This document shows positions 31,715 through 40,837 of a DNA stretch of 64,000 bases, one piece after another. Both the position numbers and the translations under genes were made by a program. Under the pieces are notes generated by a model. That model ran no database searches. It had not been told where the DNA came from and saw only the letters and a list, made by a program, of their open reading frames with translations. The stretch's first letter is position 1. Every line of letters starts with the position of its first letter. This DNA is from Saccharibacillus endophyticus (lineage in GTDB: Bacteria; Bacillota; Bacilli; Paenibacillales; Paenibacillaceae), in the NCBI RefSeq assembly GCF_013185185.1, contig NZ_JAAZWE010000010.1, positions 21,937-85,936 on the forward strand. Direction: 5' to 3'.

Positions 31715-33733
31715 TTGAGTCAGAAATGGCGTCAGTGGAACAAAGCGGCAACAAAGGTATTATGGATTCTGGTTATCCTGGGCATCGTGGCATCTTTACC
31801 GGTTGCATATGACCGCATCCGAACGGAAGGTACGTCCAAGAATGTAGAAATGATTTTCGATTATCGCGATCTGGTGCAGGTTTCTTCCTATCAAGGGAAT
31901 CCTAGCGCTTGGATGAATGAACAGCTCGACGTTCTGCAAGAAGCGGGTATTCACACGATGGCCGTGTATCAAGCGACGCTGACGGAGTTATCCAATGCAC
32001 GCCGCATCACGGTGTACAGCGAGCAGGATGCGGCGCGTTTGACAGGCAAAGTGTTGACCGCTAACGAGAATGCTACATATCTGCTGTTTACGGATGCCGA
32101 AAATCAGGCTAAGGTCGAACCGATCATCCGCAAAGCTTTTGCGAGCCAGGAGATCGCGGTCGAAGACTGGTCATTGAATGGGCGCAGCGGGTTGAAAATT
32201 GCGACGCCGGTACAAAATGCGGTGTTGAAAACGATGGAACCTGACCCGGTAGCGATGGAAATGCTGGAGTCCAAAGGCTTCCATCTGCTGCCGCGTCTAA
32301 GCAACAGTGCCGTGTACGATCAAGAAGGCCTGGCTTCGCTGCTGGATCGATTCAAGACGATGGGCGTCGATCGTATTCTATTTGACGGAGAAGAAGTGCC
32401 GGGTTACGCGGAAGAGCCGGACGAGCGTCATTTGGAAGATTTCGCGCAGCTGCTTAACGAACGCGGGATCGGGATCGCGGCGATCGAGAATCTGCGCGGA
32501 CCTCAACGCGGCTTCGAGACGCTGGCGAAGGATACGAACTTCAACGTCGCTCGTTTGTATTCGCTGAGCGGTCGCGACTCCGCGCTCGATCCCGACATTA
32601 TCGCGGACCGCTTTGCGCTGGCTGCGAAAGACCGCAATATTCGCATGATGTTTATTCATACGGCCGTGCAAACGAATTCGGTCGAAGGTCGAATCACCGA
32701 TACGATCGAGAATCTGGTCGAAAGCCTGGACGGGCCCGAAGGAGCTATCCAGCGTATCGAAAACTACGGTTTTGAAATGGGACCCGCCGCTTCGTTCGAA
32801 GTCGCCGAGATGGCCGGACAGAACTATTTCCGCTGGATCGCGATTTTGGGCGCAGTCGCTTTGATTGCCCTGCTCGTTTCGATCTTTATTCCGCCGCTGA
32901 CGCTGCTCGTCTTTGTCTTGGGCGTAGTAGGCACGGCAGGTCTGTATGTATTGCGGCCGCATCTGATGGAGCAGGCGCTCGCGCTGCTCGCCGGAATCAG
33001 TGCGCCGACGATTGCGATGGTATTCGCGATTCGCAAGATCGACCGTTTGTACGAAGCAGGCCAGAAGATGAGCGCGGGCCGAAGACTCACTCACGGCATT
33101 CTGTTGTTCTTGCGCACAAGCGCCATGTCGTTGATCGCGGTACCGTTCATTATTGCCCTGCTGAACCATGTCACTTACCAATTGGTGCTGGATCAATTCC
33201 GCGGCGTCAGCCTGCTGCATTTGGCGCCGATCGCGTTGACTGCCTTGTATGTGCTCTTTTACCGTAAAAATTCGGCGTTCGGCAGCGTGGGCAAGATTCT
33301 GCGCATGCCTGTCACGATCGCAATGGTCGTTATTGCGGTAGTCGCAGCCGTGGCCGGCTTATACTACTTGTCGCGTACAGGAAACAGCGGAAGTGCGAGC
33401 GGCATCGAGAAAACGTTCCGGACCCTGCTGGAGAACACCGTAGGCGTGCGTCCGCGCTTCAAAGAGTTCTTGCTCGGACATCCGATTTTCATTGCAGCTG
33501 TATTCGTCGCTCTGAAGTATCGCCATGCCGTTTACGTCATGATCATCGCCTCGATCGGTCAATTGTCGATGGTCGATACTTTTGCTCATATTCACACGCC
33601 GGTCTGGATTTCTTTGGTTCGTGACCTGCTGGGTATGGGACTCGGTATTATTGTAGCTCTTGGCTTCGTGCTCGTATGGCAAATCATCGAAAGGTGTTGG
33701 AAGAAATGGTCGCCACTGCTCGCAAGATTGTAA
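31715..33733 (+). CDS. DUF5693 family polytopic membrane protein
   Basis: A 672-residue protein of unknown function. It has an N-terminal membrane helix (about residues 14-34), then a soluble domain of some 340 residues facing outside (predicted, residues 35-370). About eight further membrane helices run from residue 380 to the end. The soluble part has alternating strands and helices such as GIHTMAVYQATLTEL and GVDRILFDGEEVPGY, which suggests a barrel or sugar-active fold, but no catalytic motif was recognised. TTG 31715 has AAGGAGG at 31698-31704. It overlaps csaB by 28 bp and is therefore probably tied to secondary wall polymer assembly or export. Confidence 0.8.
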   Translation: MSQKWRQWNKAATKVLWILVILGIVASLPVAYDRIRTEGTSKNVEMIFDYRDLVQVSSYQGNPSAWMNEQLDVLQEAGIHTMAVYQATLTELSNARRITVYSEQDAARLTGKVLTANENATYLLFTDAENQAKVEPIIRKAFASQEIAVEDWSLNGRSGLKIATPVQNAVLKTMEPDPVAMEMLESKGFHLLPRLSNSAVYDQEGLASLLDRFKTMGVDRILFDGEEVPGYAEEPDERHLEDFAQLLNERGIGIAAIENLRGPQRGFETLAKDTNFNVARLYSLSGRDSALDPDIIADRFALAAKDRNIRMMFIHTAVQTNSVEGRITDTIENLVESLDGPEGAIQRIENYGFEMGPAASFEVAEMAGQNYFRWIAILGAVALIALLVSIFIPPLTLLVFVLGVVGTAGLYVLRPHLMEQALALLAGISAPTIAMVFAIRKIDRLYEAGQKMSAGRRLTHGILLFLRTSAMSLIAVPFIIALLNHVTYQLVLDQFRGVSLLHLAPIALTALYVLFYRKNSAFGSVGKILRMPVTIAMVVIAVVAAVAGLYYLSRTGNSGSASGIEKTFRTLLENTVGVRPRFKEFLLGHPIFIAAVFVALKYRHAVYVMIIASIGQLSMVDTFAHIHTPVWISLVRDLLGMGLGIIVALGFVLVWQIIERCWKKWSPLLARL

Positions 33734-34833
33734 TCTCTGGCTACTACGGATTCCGCAACAGCGGAGATGAAGCGGTACTCAAGTCGATTCTGACTGCGTT
33801 GGAGCAAGAAGGGAAACGCAGCGGCGTTACGTTTGAACCGATCGTTCTTTCCGGTGACCCGTCCTGGACGGCAGGCGTGTACGGCGTCAAAGCGGTGCAC
33901 CGGATGAAGATGGGCGAGGTGCGCCAAGCCTTGAAGGAAAGCGACGGGTTGATCAGCGGCGGCGGAAGCTTGCTGCAGGATGCGACCAGCTCCAAAACGA
34001 TCCCGTACTATGTAGGCGTCATCCGGCTGGCTCAATGGATGGGCAAGCCGGTGTTCATCTACGCGCAAGGTGTGGGGCCGGTCACACGGAAACTTTTCTA
34101 CCCGTTGATTCACGGCTCGTTCAAGCGCAGTCACTATATCTCAGTTCGCGATCAGGAATCGGCCGCTCTGCTGCGTTCCATGAAAATGGACGGCAGCCGG
34201 GTCGAGATCGTGCCTGATCCGGTGATGGGTCTTCCGCTCCCTGCGGGAGCCGCGTCGAAATTCCCGGCCGAGAAGCCCGACGGACTGCCCAAGATCGCGG
34301 TGTCGGTACGTTTTTGGAACGAAGATCGCGCCGAACTGATCGGAATCGCGGACGGATTGCGCAAGCTGGCGGAGAGCCGCAATGTTCACTTCTGTTTCTT
34401 GCCTTTTCACCTTCCGGATGACGAAGCGGCTTCCAATTACGTGATCGAGCGAATGGGCGACGTCAAGTCGCTCGGCTCGAAGATCACGACGCGCCAGACC
34501 GAAGATCCTCAGGCGATGCTGCTCGAAGTCGGACGCTGCGATGCTCTTGTCGGCATGCGTTTGCATAGTCTGATCTATGCGGCTTCGCAGCGTGTGCCGG
34601 TAGCGGGAATCTCTTACGATCCGAAGATCGACAGCTTTTTGGCCCAATTGAACGTAAAAGCAATCGGGAACAGCGAACAGGTACGTCCGGAGCGGCTGGC
34701 TGAAGAATTGGCTCATCTGCTGGACGACGCCGAAAGCTGGAAAGCGGAGCGCGAGCCGCTTATTGCCGAGTTGAAGCGTGAATCGGCGCGCCCCGCGCGG
34801 GCGATCGCTGAATATTTTTCACATAAAGGATGA
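33706..34833 (+). CDS. csaB: Polysaccharide pyruvyl transferase CsaB
   Basis: It adds a ketal-linked pyruvate, from PEP, to the secondary cell wall polymer; SLH domains bind this pyruvylated polymer. The 375-residue protein opens with ISGYYGFRNSGDEAVLKSIL. It contains YAQGVGPV in the middle and ends with the CsaB-type GMRLHSLIYAA, whose His is conserved in the family. ATG 33706 is preferred (AAGGTG at 33691-33696) over ATG 33676, which lacks a site. It lies within an apparent operon with DUF5693 and tagA, upstream of three SLH proteins that need its product. Confidence 0.93.
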   Translation: MVATARKIVISGYYGFRNSGDEAVLKSILTALEQEGKRSGVTFEPIVLSGDPSWTAGVYGVKAVHRMKMGEVRQALKESDGLISGGGSLLQDATSSKTIPYYVGVIRLAQWMGKPVFIYAQGVGPVTRKLFYPLIHGSFKRSHYISVRDQESAALLRSMKMDGSRVEIVPDPVMGLPLPAGAASKFPAEKPDGLPKIAVSVRFWNEDRAELIGIADGLRKLAESRNVHFCFLPFHLPDDEAASNYVIERMGDVKSLGSKITTRQTEDPQAMLLEVGRCDALVGMRLHSLIYAASQRVPVAGISYDPKIDSFLAQLNVKAIGNSEQVRPERLAEELAHLLDDAESWKAEREPLIAELKRESARPARAIAEYFSHKG

Positions 34834-34842
34834 GCAAACCCT

Positions 34843-35610
34843 ATGAGTCAGATGCAGAATGATGCCGGAATCGGCCGGGTGCCGGTCACTTCCATCTTCG
34901 GCGTCAACGTTTCGAAGCTGGACATGAAAGGAACCGTTGCCGTGCTGGAACGTGCCGTTGCTTCCAAAAAGCCGCACCAGGTGATCACCGCGAACCCGAT
35001 TATGATCATGGCCGCGTTGGAAAGCGAAGAGAATATGCGCGCCATGCGCGAAGCCGAGCTGATCGTGCCGGACGGCGCGGGCGTAGTCTGGGCAGCCGAG
35101 GAATTCGGTGACCCGGTGGCGGAACGCGTGGCCGGATTCGATCTGCTGCACGAGCTGATGAAGCGCGGGGAAGAGCTGGGCTGGACGGCTTATCTGTTGG
35201 GCGCCGCGGAAGAAGTGGTTCAGGAAGCGGCCGGTCGGTTACAGAAACAATATCCGAAGGTTCGAATCGTCGGCGTTCGCAACGGTTACTTCGGCGCACC
35301 GGAAAATGCCGGGGTGATCGAGTCGATCCGCCAGGCGCAGCCCGATCTGTTGTTTGTCGCTCGAGACGCCAAAACGCAGGAGCCGTGGATCGCCCGCCAT
35401 AAGCATGAACTGGGCGCTTCGGTGATCATGGGAGTCGGCGGAAGTTTCGATGTGATCTCAGGAAAAACGAAGCGCGCGCCGATATTTATGCAGAAGCTTC
35501 GCTTGGAATGGTTCTACCGTTTGGCGAAGGAACCTTCCCGGCTGCCGCGAATGATGGCTCTGCCGCAATTCATGCGTAAAGTCAAAAAAGCAAAGAAAAG
35601 CATGGAATAA
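34843..35610 (+). CDS. tagA: WecG/TagA family ManNAc transferase
   Basis: It transfers ManNAc from UDP-ManNAc to undecaprenyl-PP-GlcNAc, the second step of wall-polymer linkage-unit synthesis on the cytoplasmic face. The 255 residues contain TANPIMIM, the PDGAGVVWA loop and GVGGSFDVISGKTKRAP. The usual xGxPKQExW motif reads ARDAKTQEPW, keeping Gln-Glu and Trp but not the Gly and Pro. ATG 34843 has AAAGGATG at 34825-34832, at the end of csaB. Its substrate is supplied by MnaA (14.5 kb) and TagO (next gene). Confidence 0.92.
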   Translation: MSQMQNDAGIGRVPVTSIFGVNVSKLDMKGTVAVLERAVASKKPHQVITANPIMIMAALESEENMRAMREAELIVPDGAGVVWAAEEFGDPVAERVAGFDLLHELMKRGEELGWTAYLLGAAEEVVQEAAGRLQKQYPKVRIVGVRNGYFGAPENAGVIESIRQAQPDLLFVARDAKTQEPWIARHKHELGASVIMGVGGSFDVISGKTKRAPIFMQKLRLEWFYRLAKEPSRLPRMMALPQFMRKVKKAKKSME

Positions 35611-35711
35611 TCGTTGCGCAAAGGGAAATCTACATAATTCGTACTGGCATTCGGCCGCAGGGCGCGTTATAATAATTCCCGGTTGAAACACATTGGAGGT
35701 TTGAGACAACT

Positions 35712-36833
35712 ATGTTCATCGTCTATATTTTAGGTTTCGTACTCGCGCTCGGATTGGCTCTGGGTCTGACGCCGCTCGTGAAGCGGTTTGCGATCAAGGT
35801 CGGAGCAGTGGACGTGCCGAACGCCCGCAAAGTGCATACGCGCATCATGCCTAGACTCGGCGGACTCGGGATTTTTCTCGCTTTTGCCATCACGCTTCTT
35901 GCCGTTATGCCTTTCCTTCCGTTCGACTTGTCGGAACGCGACGGGAACTTTATCAAGGCCTTCCTTACAGCCGGAACGATTATCGTGCTTACCGGCGCGT
36001 TGGATGACCGATTTGACCTGAATGCCAAATTGAAGTTCCTGATCCAGATCGGCGCGGCATGCGTCGTGGTGTTCGGATTCGGGATCAAAGTCGAATTCGT
36101 CAATATTCCTTTTATGGATGCTTATTCTTCGCTTGAAAACTGGATCGCGATTCCGCTGACCATCTTCTGGATCGTCGGCGTTACGAACGCGGTCAACCTG
36201 ATCGACGGTCTTGACGGCCTGGCCGCCGGCGTATCGGGTATCGCGATCGGAACCATCCTCGTGATGGCGCTGATCAACGGCAACTTCCTGGTCGCGCTGC
36301 TTTGCCTGCTGCTGCTGGGAGGCATCATCGGCTTCCTGTTCTTCAACTTCCACCCGGCCAAGATCTTCATGGGCGATACCGGTTCCTTGTTCCTGGGCTT
36401 CAGCTTGGCGATGCTCTCGCTGCTCGGGTTCAAGCAAATCGCGGTATTGTCGTTCATCACGCCGCTGATTATCATCGGGGTGCCGCTGTCGGATACGTTC
36501 TTCGCGATCGTGCGCCGCAAGCTTCAGAAGAAGCCGATCTTCGCTCCGGACAAAGGACACCTGCACCATTGCCTGCGCGAACTCGGCTTCAGCCACCGCC
36601 AAACGGTGCTGATCATCTACGGAATCGCCGCGTTCTTCGGCGTGTTGGCGGTTATCCAGTCGGCTTCCGCGATGTTCGAAGCGAGCTGGGTGACGTTCGT
36701 CGTAATCTGTATCATGATGTTCTTCATGCAGATCGGTGCCGAAGTGATCGGTCTCGTCGGCCAAACGAAGCGCCCGGTGCTGCAGCTGTTGGCAAGACTT
36801 CGCCCGAAGCCGGAAGATCAAGCCAAGCCTTAA
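35712..36833 (+). CDS. tagO: Undecaprenyl-phosphate GlcNAc-1-phosphate transferase (TagO/WecA)
   Basis: It starts wall polymer synthesis by moving GlcNAc-1-P onto undecaprenyl phosphate. The 373-residue membrane protein has about eleven hydrophobic segments. Conserved cytoplasmic loops are ALDDRFDLNAKLKF (Asp-Asp), NAVNLIDGLDGLAAG, and the His-rich DKGHLHHCLRELGFSHRQ, which marks the WecA/TagO branch rather than MraY. ATG 35712 has GGAGG at 35695-35699. A TATAAT at 35668-35673 is probably its own promoter's -10 (weak -35 TGGCAT). Confidence 0.95.
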   Translation: MFIVYILGFVLALGLALGLTPLVKRFAIKVGAVDVPNARKVHTRIMPRLGGLGIFLAFAITLLAVMPFLPFDLSERDGNFIKAFLTAGTIIVLTGALDDRFDLNAKLKFLIQIGAACVVVFGFGIKVEFVNIPFMDAYSSLENWIAIPLTIFWIVGVTNAVNLIDGLDGLAAGVSGIAIGTILVMALINGNFLVALLCLLLLGGIIGFLFFNFHPAKIFMGDTGSLFLGFSLAMLSLLGFKQIAVLSFITPLIIIGVPLSDTFFAIVRRKLQKKPIFAPDKGHLHHCLRELGFSHRQTVLIIYGIAAFFGVLAVIQSASAMFEASWVTFVVICIMMFFMQIGAEVIGLVGQTKRPVLQLLARLRPKPEDQAKP

Positions 36834-36867
36834 CGCTTTCGATTTCCGATAATTGTGAAATTTTAAC

Positions 36868-36911
36868 AAGCTTTGTTTTCTCTATGCGAATAGAGAAGCA
36901 AGGCTTTTTTT
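36868..36911 (+). terminator. Terminator of tagO
   Basis: AAGCTTTGTTTTCTCTAT and ATAGAGAAGCAAGGCTT pair over 17 bp with G-U pairs and one bulged T, followed by seven T residues. Confidence 0.93.
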
Positions 36912-37070
36912 GTTTGTAAAAAATGAGGGTTTTTTATAACATATTCGCTTAATGCCGCCGATAAAAAGAACAACGACGCGTAACAAACAGGAAGTGAGGG
37001 ACATCCATTGCAGATTGGCAACAATAAGACGACCCCTTCGGGGCGTGCGTCACAAAGGGGAGCTGTACAA

Positions 37071-40000
37071 GTGGGTAAACAAGGCATTAAGTCTCTGTTG
37101 AGCTTAATGATGGCAGTCGTTTTGATCTTCACGTTGGTTCCGGTATATCCGGCATCCGCCGCGGGCGGAACTTTGAAAATTACGAACTTGAGCGATAAAC
37201 CGAATGCGCCGACGAACAGCGCGAACGGCAAAGTCGATATCATCGGTACGTTCCAAGACGTAAATACTTCTACGATCACTTATGTGATCGAGTCCATGGT
37301 CGGAGATACCGTCGTCGGATCCAGCAGCGGCGGAGACCGTCAGCCGGATACCGGCGATAACAAGACTTTTAAGTTTTATCAAGTCAGCGTGAAATCCGGT
37401 CTTAACCGGATTACCGTAAAAGCAACGACGACAAGCGGACAAGAAGTATCGAGCCAAGCTTACGTTTCGTTCGTCGATGCGCCTAACCTTTCTTCCGTAA
37501 AAGTAGGGGCAGAGGATACGCAGGAGAACGTTCCTTTCGTCGTATCTTCGCAAACGCCTTCCATTACGGTAGAAGCTCCGAATGCGGTAGACGTTCTGTT
37601 GAACGGCAATCCGATGTTCAGCGGCGGCGCGGGTACGTTCTATGCAACGCCTACGCTGACGCAAGGGTCGAACAAACTGACGTTCGAAGTGAAATCGGCT
37701 ACGTCTTCTTATGCGGAAACGCGTACGTTGGTGTATTACGACGGAAACGCGCAAGTGTACAATACGAAAATCGGCGCGACGGCGATCGAGCCGAACGCGA
37801 CGATCGAAGGATCGCCGACAGGAGCAATTTCGGGCGAAGTCGTTATTGCGATGCCTGCCAGCGGCACGGCGGCGAATACGGTAGCGGGAAAAATCACGTT
37901 CACGAAAATGGTAGACAACACGCCTCAAGTCTATCCCGATTTCAACGAAGCCGACATCACGTTGACCAAAAAAGACACGGTAGGCACTTCGCTGGTCATC
38001 TACAGCTTCCGCTCAACGGGAACCGTTTCTGCTTTGCAATCCGGTTCTTACCAGATGGATTTGCGCGTCAACAGCCAACAGCGTGCCACGGTAAGTTTCA
38101 AAGTACGCGGAACGGGCGATGCTTTTATCAAAAACGTGTATCAATTGTACGGCGTAAGCAGTTCTTCGAGCAGCGTCACTTCTTACAGCAGCAAAACGGC
38201 TTTCGATGCCGGAACGTCTCCGTACGTTTCCGTTCCGGAACTTCCGCTGTGGATCGCTGTCGATACAGGTAACGCAGCTTCCGTAAATCTCAAAGTTGAC
38301 GGCGTGGCCCTTCCTTCTTCCGACTACGCGTCGTTCACGGACGGTAGCGGAACGGCATACAACATCTATAAAATCACCAAGCTCAAAAGCGGCCGTCAAA
38401 CGCTGACTTTCGAATACGGCAGCGATTCGGTATCCGTTCCGATCAACTACCAATCGGCTCCGTTCATTCAGGTAACCAACCTGTATAACGAGCAGGTATT
38501 TACTGACGCCAACGCGATCACTTCGGTGCAGGGTCGTTTGATCAACTTTACCGGAGCTTCGAATACCGTAACGATCGAATACAGCGGACGTACGACGACC
38601 GCGACTTCGACGGACGGAACATTCTCGCTCAGCACGGCTAACTTCCCTCTGACGCTGACACCGGGCGCGAATACGCTGGTGTTGTCGGGAACGACGAACG
38701 GCAAAAAAGTATCGACGACGCTTAACCTGTACCTGATCGAGAACGACAGCATTCAGATTGAAAACTTCCATCCGCTCCCGGTCGATTCCTTGACTCAGGA
38801 CAACTCCTTATTCATTCCGGGAGAAGCGGATCAATATACGACGAACGAGCTGTCCATGGACACGGAATTCGCGATTACTCCGGCAGACACGGCTGACGAA
38901 ATCATCATCCGTTTGGACGGCAACAAAAAAGAAACCCGTCTGACACGCGGCACAGGAACGTCCTGGTCCCAATCGACGGGCGAGTTGAGAGTAAGTCCGA
39001 AAGCAGGCACGGTAAATGGCTTCATTATTGAAGACCTGGCTCTGCCGACAACAGGCGATCTGAAAGTTACCGTCTATGTCCGCAAAGGCACATCCACCAC
39101 ATCGAAAACTCTTACGGTAACCCGCGAGCTGCGTCCTTACACGATTCTGTCTCCGAAGCTGCCGAACGAAAGCGTCATTACGCAAAACTTCCTGGATGTC
39201 AGCATTCAAGCCGAAGGAGCTTCCAGCGTGGTGGTAGGCAAGCAGACTTTGGAAAAAGGCGACAAGGACATCTTCCGCGGCCGTCTGTCCGGTCTGAAAG
39301 CCGGTAAAAACACAGTTAAATTTACAGTTACTGCAGGCACGACTAAAACAAACGGTACTTTTGAAGTCAACTACTCTGCTGAAATCGTACAAGGCGCGCA
39401 ATACAGTACGGTAATGCCGGCAGGCGGCAAGCTCAAACTATTCAAAGGCGATCTGCAAATCTCTCTGCCCAAAGGAACGCTGCTGAGAGAGATCAACCCG
39501 ACTCCGGGCAGCCAGTCTCCTACGATCAGTCTTTTCGATAAGCAGGAGCTGTTAGCGGGGATCGCAAGCCCTGTAGACGGAAGAACGCTTAAAATCTATA
39601 ACCAAGTCAACGTGAGCGACGGTCAAGGCGGTTATCGCGACGGTCAACTCAAACTTCTTGAATCCAACGGTACGATGGTGAGCCGCATGGTTCCGAAACC
39701 GCACTTCGGATACGCATCGAACTTATATTGGTTGGATGCCGGATATTTCGACGCCACAGCAACAAGCGATGACTACAAAACGGTTCTGGGCAATCAGCCT
39801 TACGCCGCGCCGGGATTCGAAAGCCGTTCGGCGAAACAATGGTTGGAGCCGACTCAAGAAGGCACGATCACGATCAAGTATGATCCGGATCTGGTTGACG
39901 CTTCGGCAGGAAATCTGGGCATCTGGAGATTGAACGGAAACGAATGGGTAAACGTCGGCGGAACGGTTAACAAGTCCGCCAAGACCGTAACTGCTCCGTT

Positions 40001-40649
40001 TGACGGATTCGGCTACTATGCGGTATTCGGTCTTCGTTACAGCTACGGCGACGTTATCGCGCAAGCGGATTTGCGCGGAGACGTGGAAATGATGATGTCC
40101 CGCGGGGTAATGAAAGCCAAAGACGCGAATGAGTTTGGCGTAAACGAAGTTATTACTCGCGGCGAATTTGCCACGATGCTGATCAGAATGTTGAATATCC
40201 CTCTGGATTACGACGAAGATATCACGAAGCGTACTTTCGATGACGTAGGTCCGGTAACGAATCAGTACATGGACTATCGTTATATCGAAACAGCAGTACG
40301 CAAAGGTATCATCCGCGGTACGGGTCCGCGCGTATTCATGCCGTACAATACGCTTAGCCGTGAAGATGCGGCGATCATGATCGCCAGAGCGATGAACCTG
40401 AAGCTGACCGACAATACGAAAGCCAAAGCCGGTCTTGAAAAGTCGTTCACGGACGCGACTACGATCAACTCCAGCTACGCAGGCGCCGTATTGGCGGTAA
40501 CCAAAGGCAAGTATATGGAAGGCAAGGCCAACAAGCTTGAAGAAGGACAGAAGAAAGCAACGTACCGCTTCGATCCTAAAGCAACCTTTACTCGCGCAGA
40601 AGCTGCCGACATTGCGGTCAAAGTCATGACCAAGATGAAAACTCTGTAA
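37071..40649 (+). CDS. Large secreted SLH-domain surface protein
   Basis: A 1192-residue exported protein. The signal peptide (about residues 1-31) is basic, then has LLSLMMAVVLIFTLVPV, and is cut after ASA. The middle 900 residues are Ser/Thr/Gly-rich beta repeats resembling Ig-like modules, with no catalytic motif. The last 200 residues hold three SLH units, marked by TRGEF, SREDAA and TRAEAA, which anchor it to pyruvylated wall polymer. GTG 37071 is chosen for its AAGGGGAG at 37055-37062. TTG 37008, preceded by GTGAGGG, opens an in-frame version with 21 extra residues. It follows the tagO terminator. Confidence 0.88.
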   Translation: MGKQGIKSLLSLMMAVVLIFTLVPVYPASAAGGTLKITNLSDKPNAPTNSANGKVDIIGTFQDVNTSTITYVIESMVGDTVVGSSSGGDRQPDTGDNKTFKFYQVSVKSGLNRITVKATTTSGQEVSSQAYVSFVDAPNLSSVKVGAEDTQENVPFVVSSQTPSITVEAPNAVDVLLNGNPMFSGGAGTFYATPTLTQGSNKLTFEVKSATSSYAETRTLVYYDGNAQVYNTKIGATAIEPNATIEGSPTGAISGEVVIAMPASGTAANTVAGKITFTKMVDNTPQVYPDFNEADITLTKKDTVGTSLVIYSFRSTGTVSALQSGSYQMDLRVNSQQRATVSFKVRGTGDAFIKNVYQLYGVSSSSSSVTSYSSKTAFDAGTSPYVSVPELPLWIAVDTGNAASVNLKVDGVALPSSDYASFTDGSGTAYNIYKITKLKSGRQTLTFEYGSDSVSVPINYQSAPFIQVTNLYNEQVFTDANAITSVQGRLINFTGASNTVTIEYSGRTTTATSTDGTFSLSTANFPLTLTPGANTLVLSGTTNGKKVSTTLNLYLIENDSIQIENFHPLPVDSLTQDNSLFIPGEADQYTTNELSMDTEFAITPADTADEIIIRLDGNKKETRLTRGTGTSWSQSTGELRVSPKAGTVNGFIIEDLALPTTGDLKVTVYVRKGTSTTSKTLTVTRELRPYTILSPKLPNESVITQNFLDVSIQAEGASSVVVGKQTLEKGDKDIFRGRLSGLKAGKNTVKFTVTAGTTKTNGTFEVNYSAEIVQGAQYSTVMPAGGKLKLFKGDLQISLPKGTLLREINPTPGSQSPTISLFDKQELLAGIASPVDGRTLKIYNQVNVSDGQGGYRDGQLKLLESNGTMVSRMVPKPHFGYASNLYWLDAGYFDATATSDDYKTVLGNQPYAAPGFESRSAKQWLEPTQEGTITIKYDPDLVDASAGNLGIWRLNGNEWVNVGGTVNKSAKTVTAPFDGFGYYAVFGLRYSYGDVIAQADLRGDVEMMMSRGVMKAKDANEFGVNEVITRGEFATMLIRMLNIPLDYDEDITKRTFDDVGPVTNQYMDYRYIETAVRKGIIRGTGPRVFMPYNTLSREDAAIMIARAMNLKLTDNTKAKAGLEKSFTDATTINSSYAGAVLAVTKGKYMEGKANKLEEGQKKATYRFDPKATFTRAEAADIAVKVMTKMKTL

Positions 40650-40671
40650 AACAAAAGTGCAACTAAACGCA

Positions 40672-40715
40672 AAAGCAAAGCGTCTCTATACTGTAGAGGC
40701 GCTTTGCTTTTTTTA
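40672..40715 (+). terminator. Terminator of the SLH-protein gene
   Basis: AAAGCAAAGCG-T-CTCTA and TAGAG-G-CGCTTTGCTTT with a 5-nt loop, one G-U pair, then seven T residues. Confidence 0.95.
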
Positions 40716-40767
40716 ATGAGGTTTATGGCGAAGTACAGTTTTATGGAAAATTGTTTAAAATCGTTTT

Positions 40768-40796
40768 TTGTGTTTTGAAGCGTTTTACGTTAGAAT
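40768..40796 (+). promoter_or_regulatory. Sigma-A promoter of the 113-residue charged protein
   Basis: TTGTGT (40768-40773), 17 bp and TAGAAT (40791-40796), about 40 bp before the start codon. Confidence 0.6.
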
Positions 40797-40837
40797 AGCG
40801 AGTAACAATACTTTCTGTGAGGGTGGATATCAGCACT

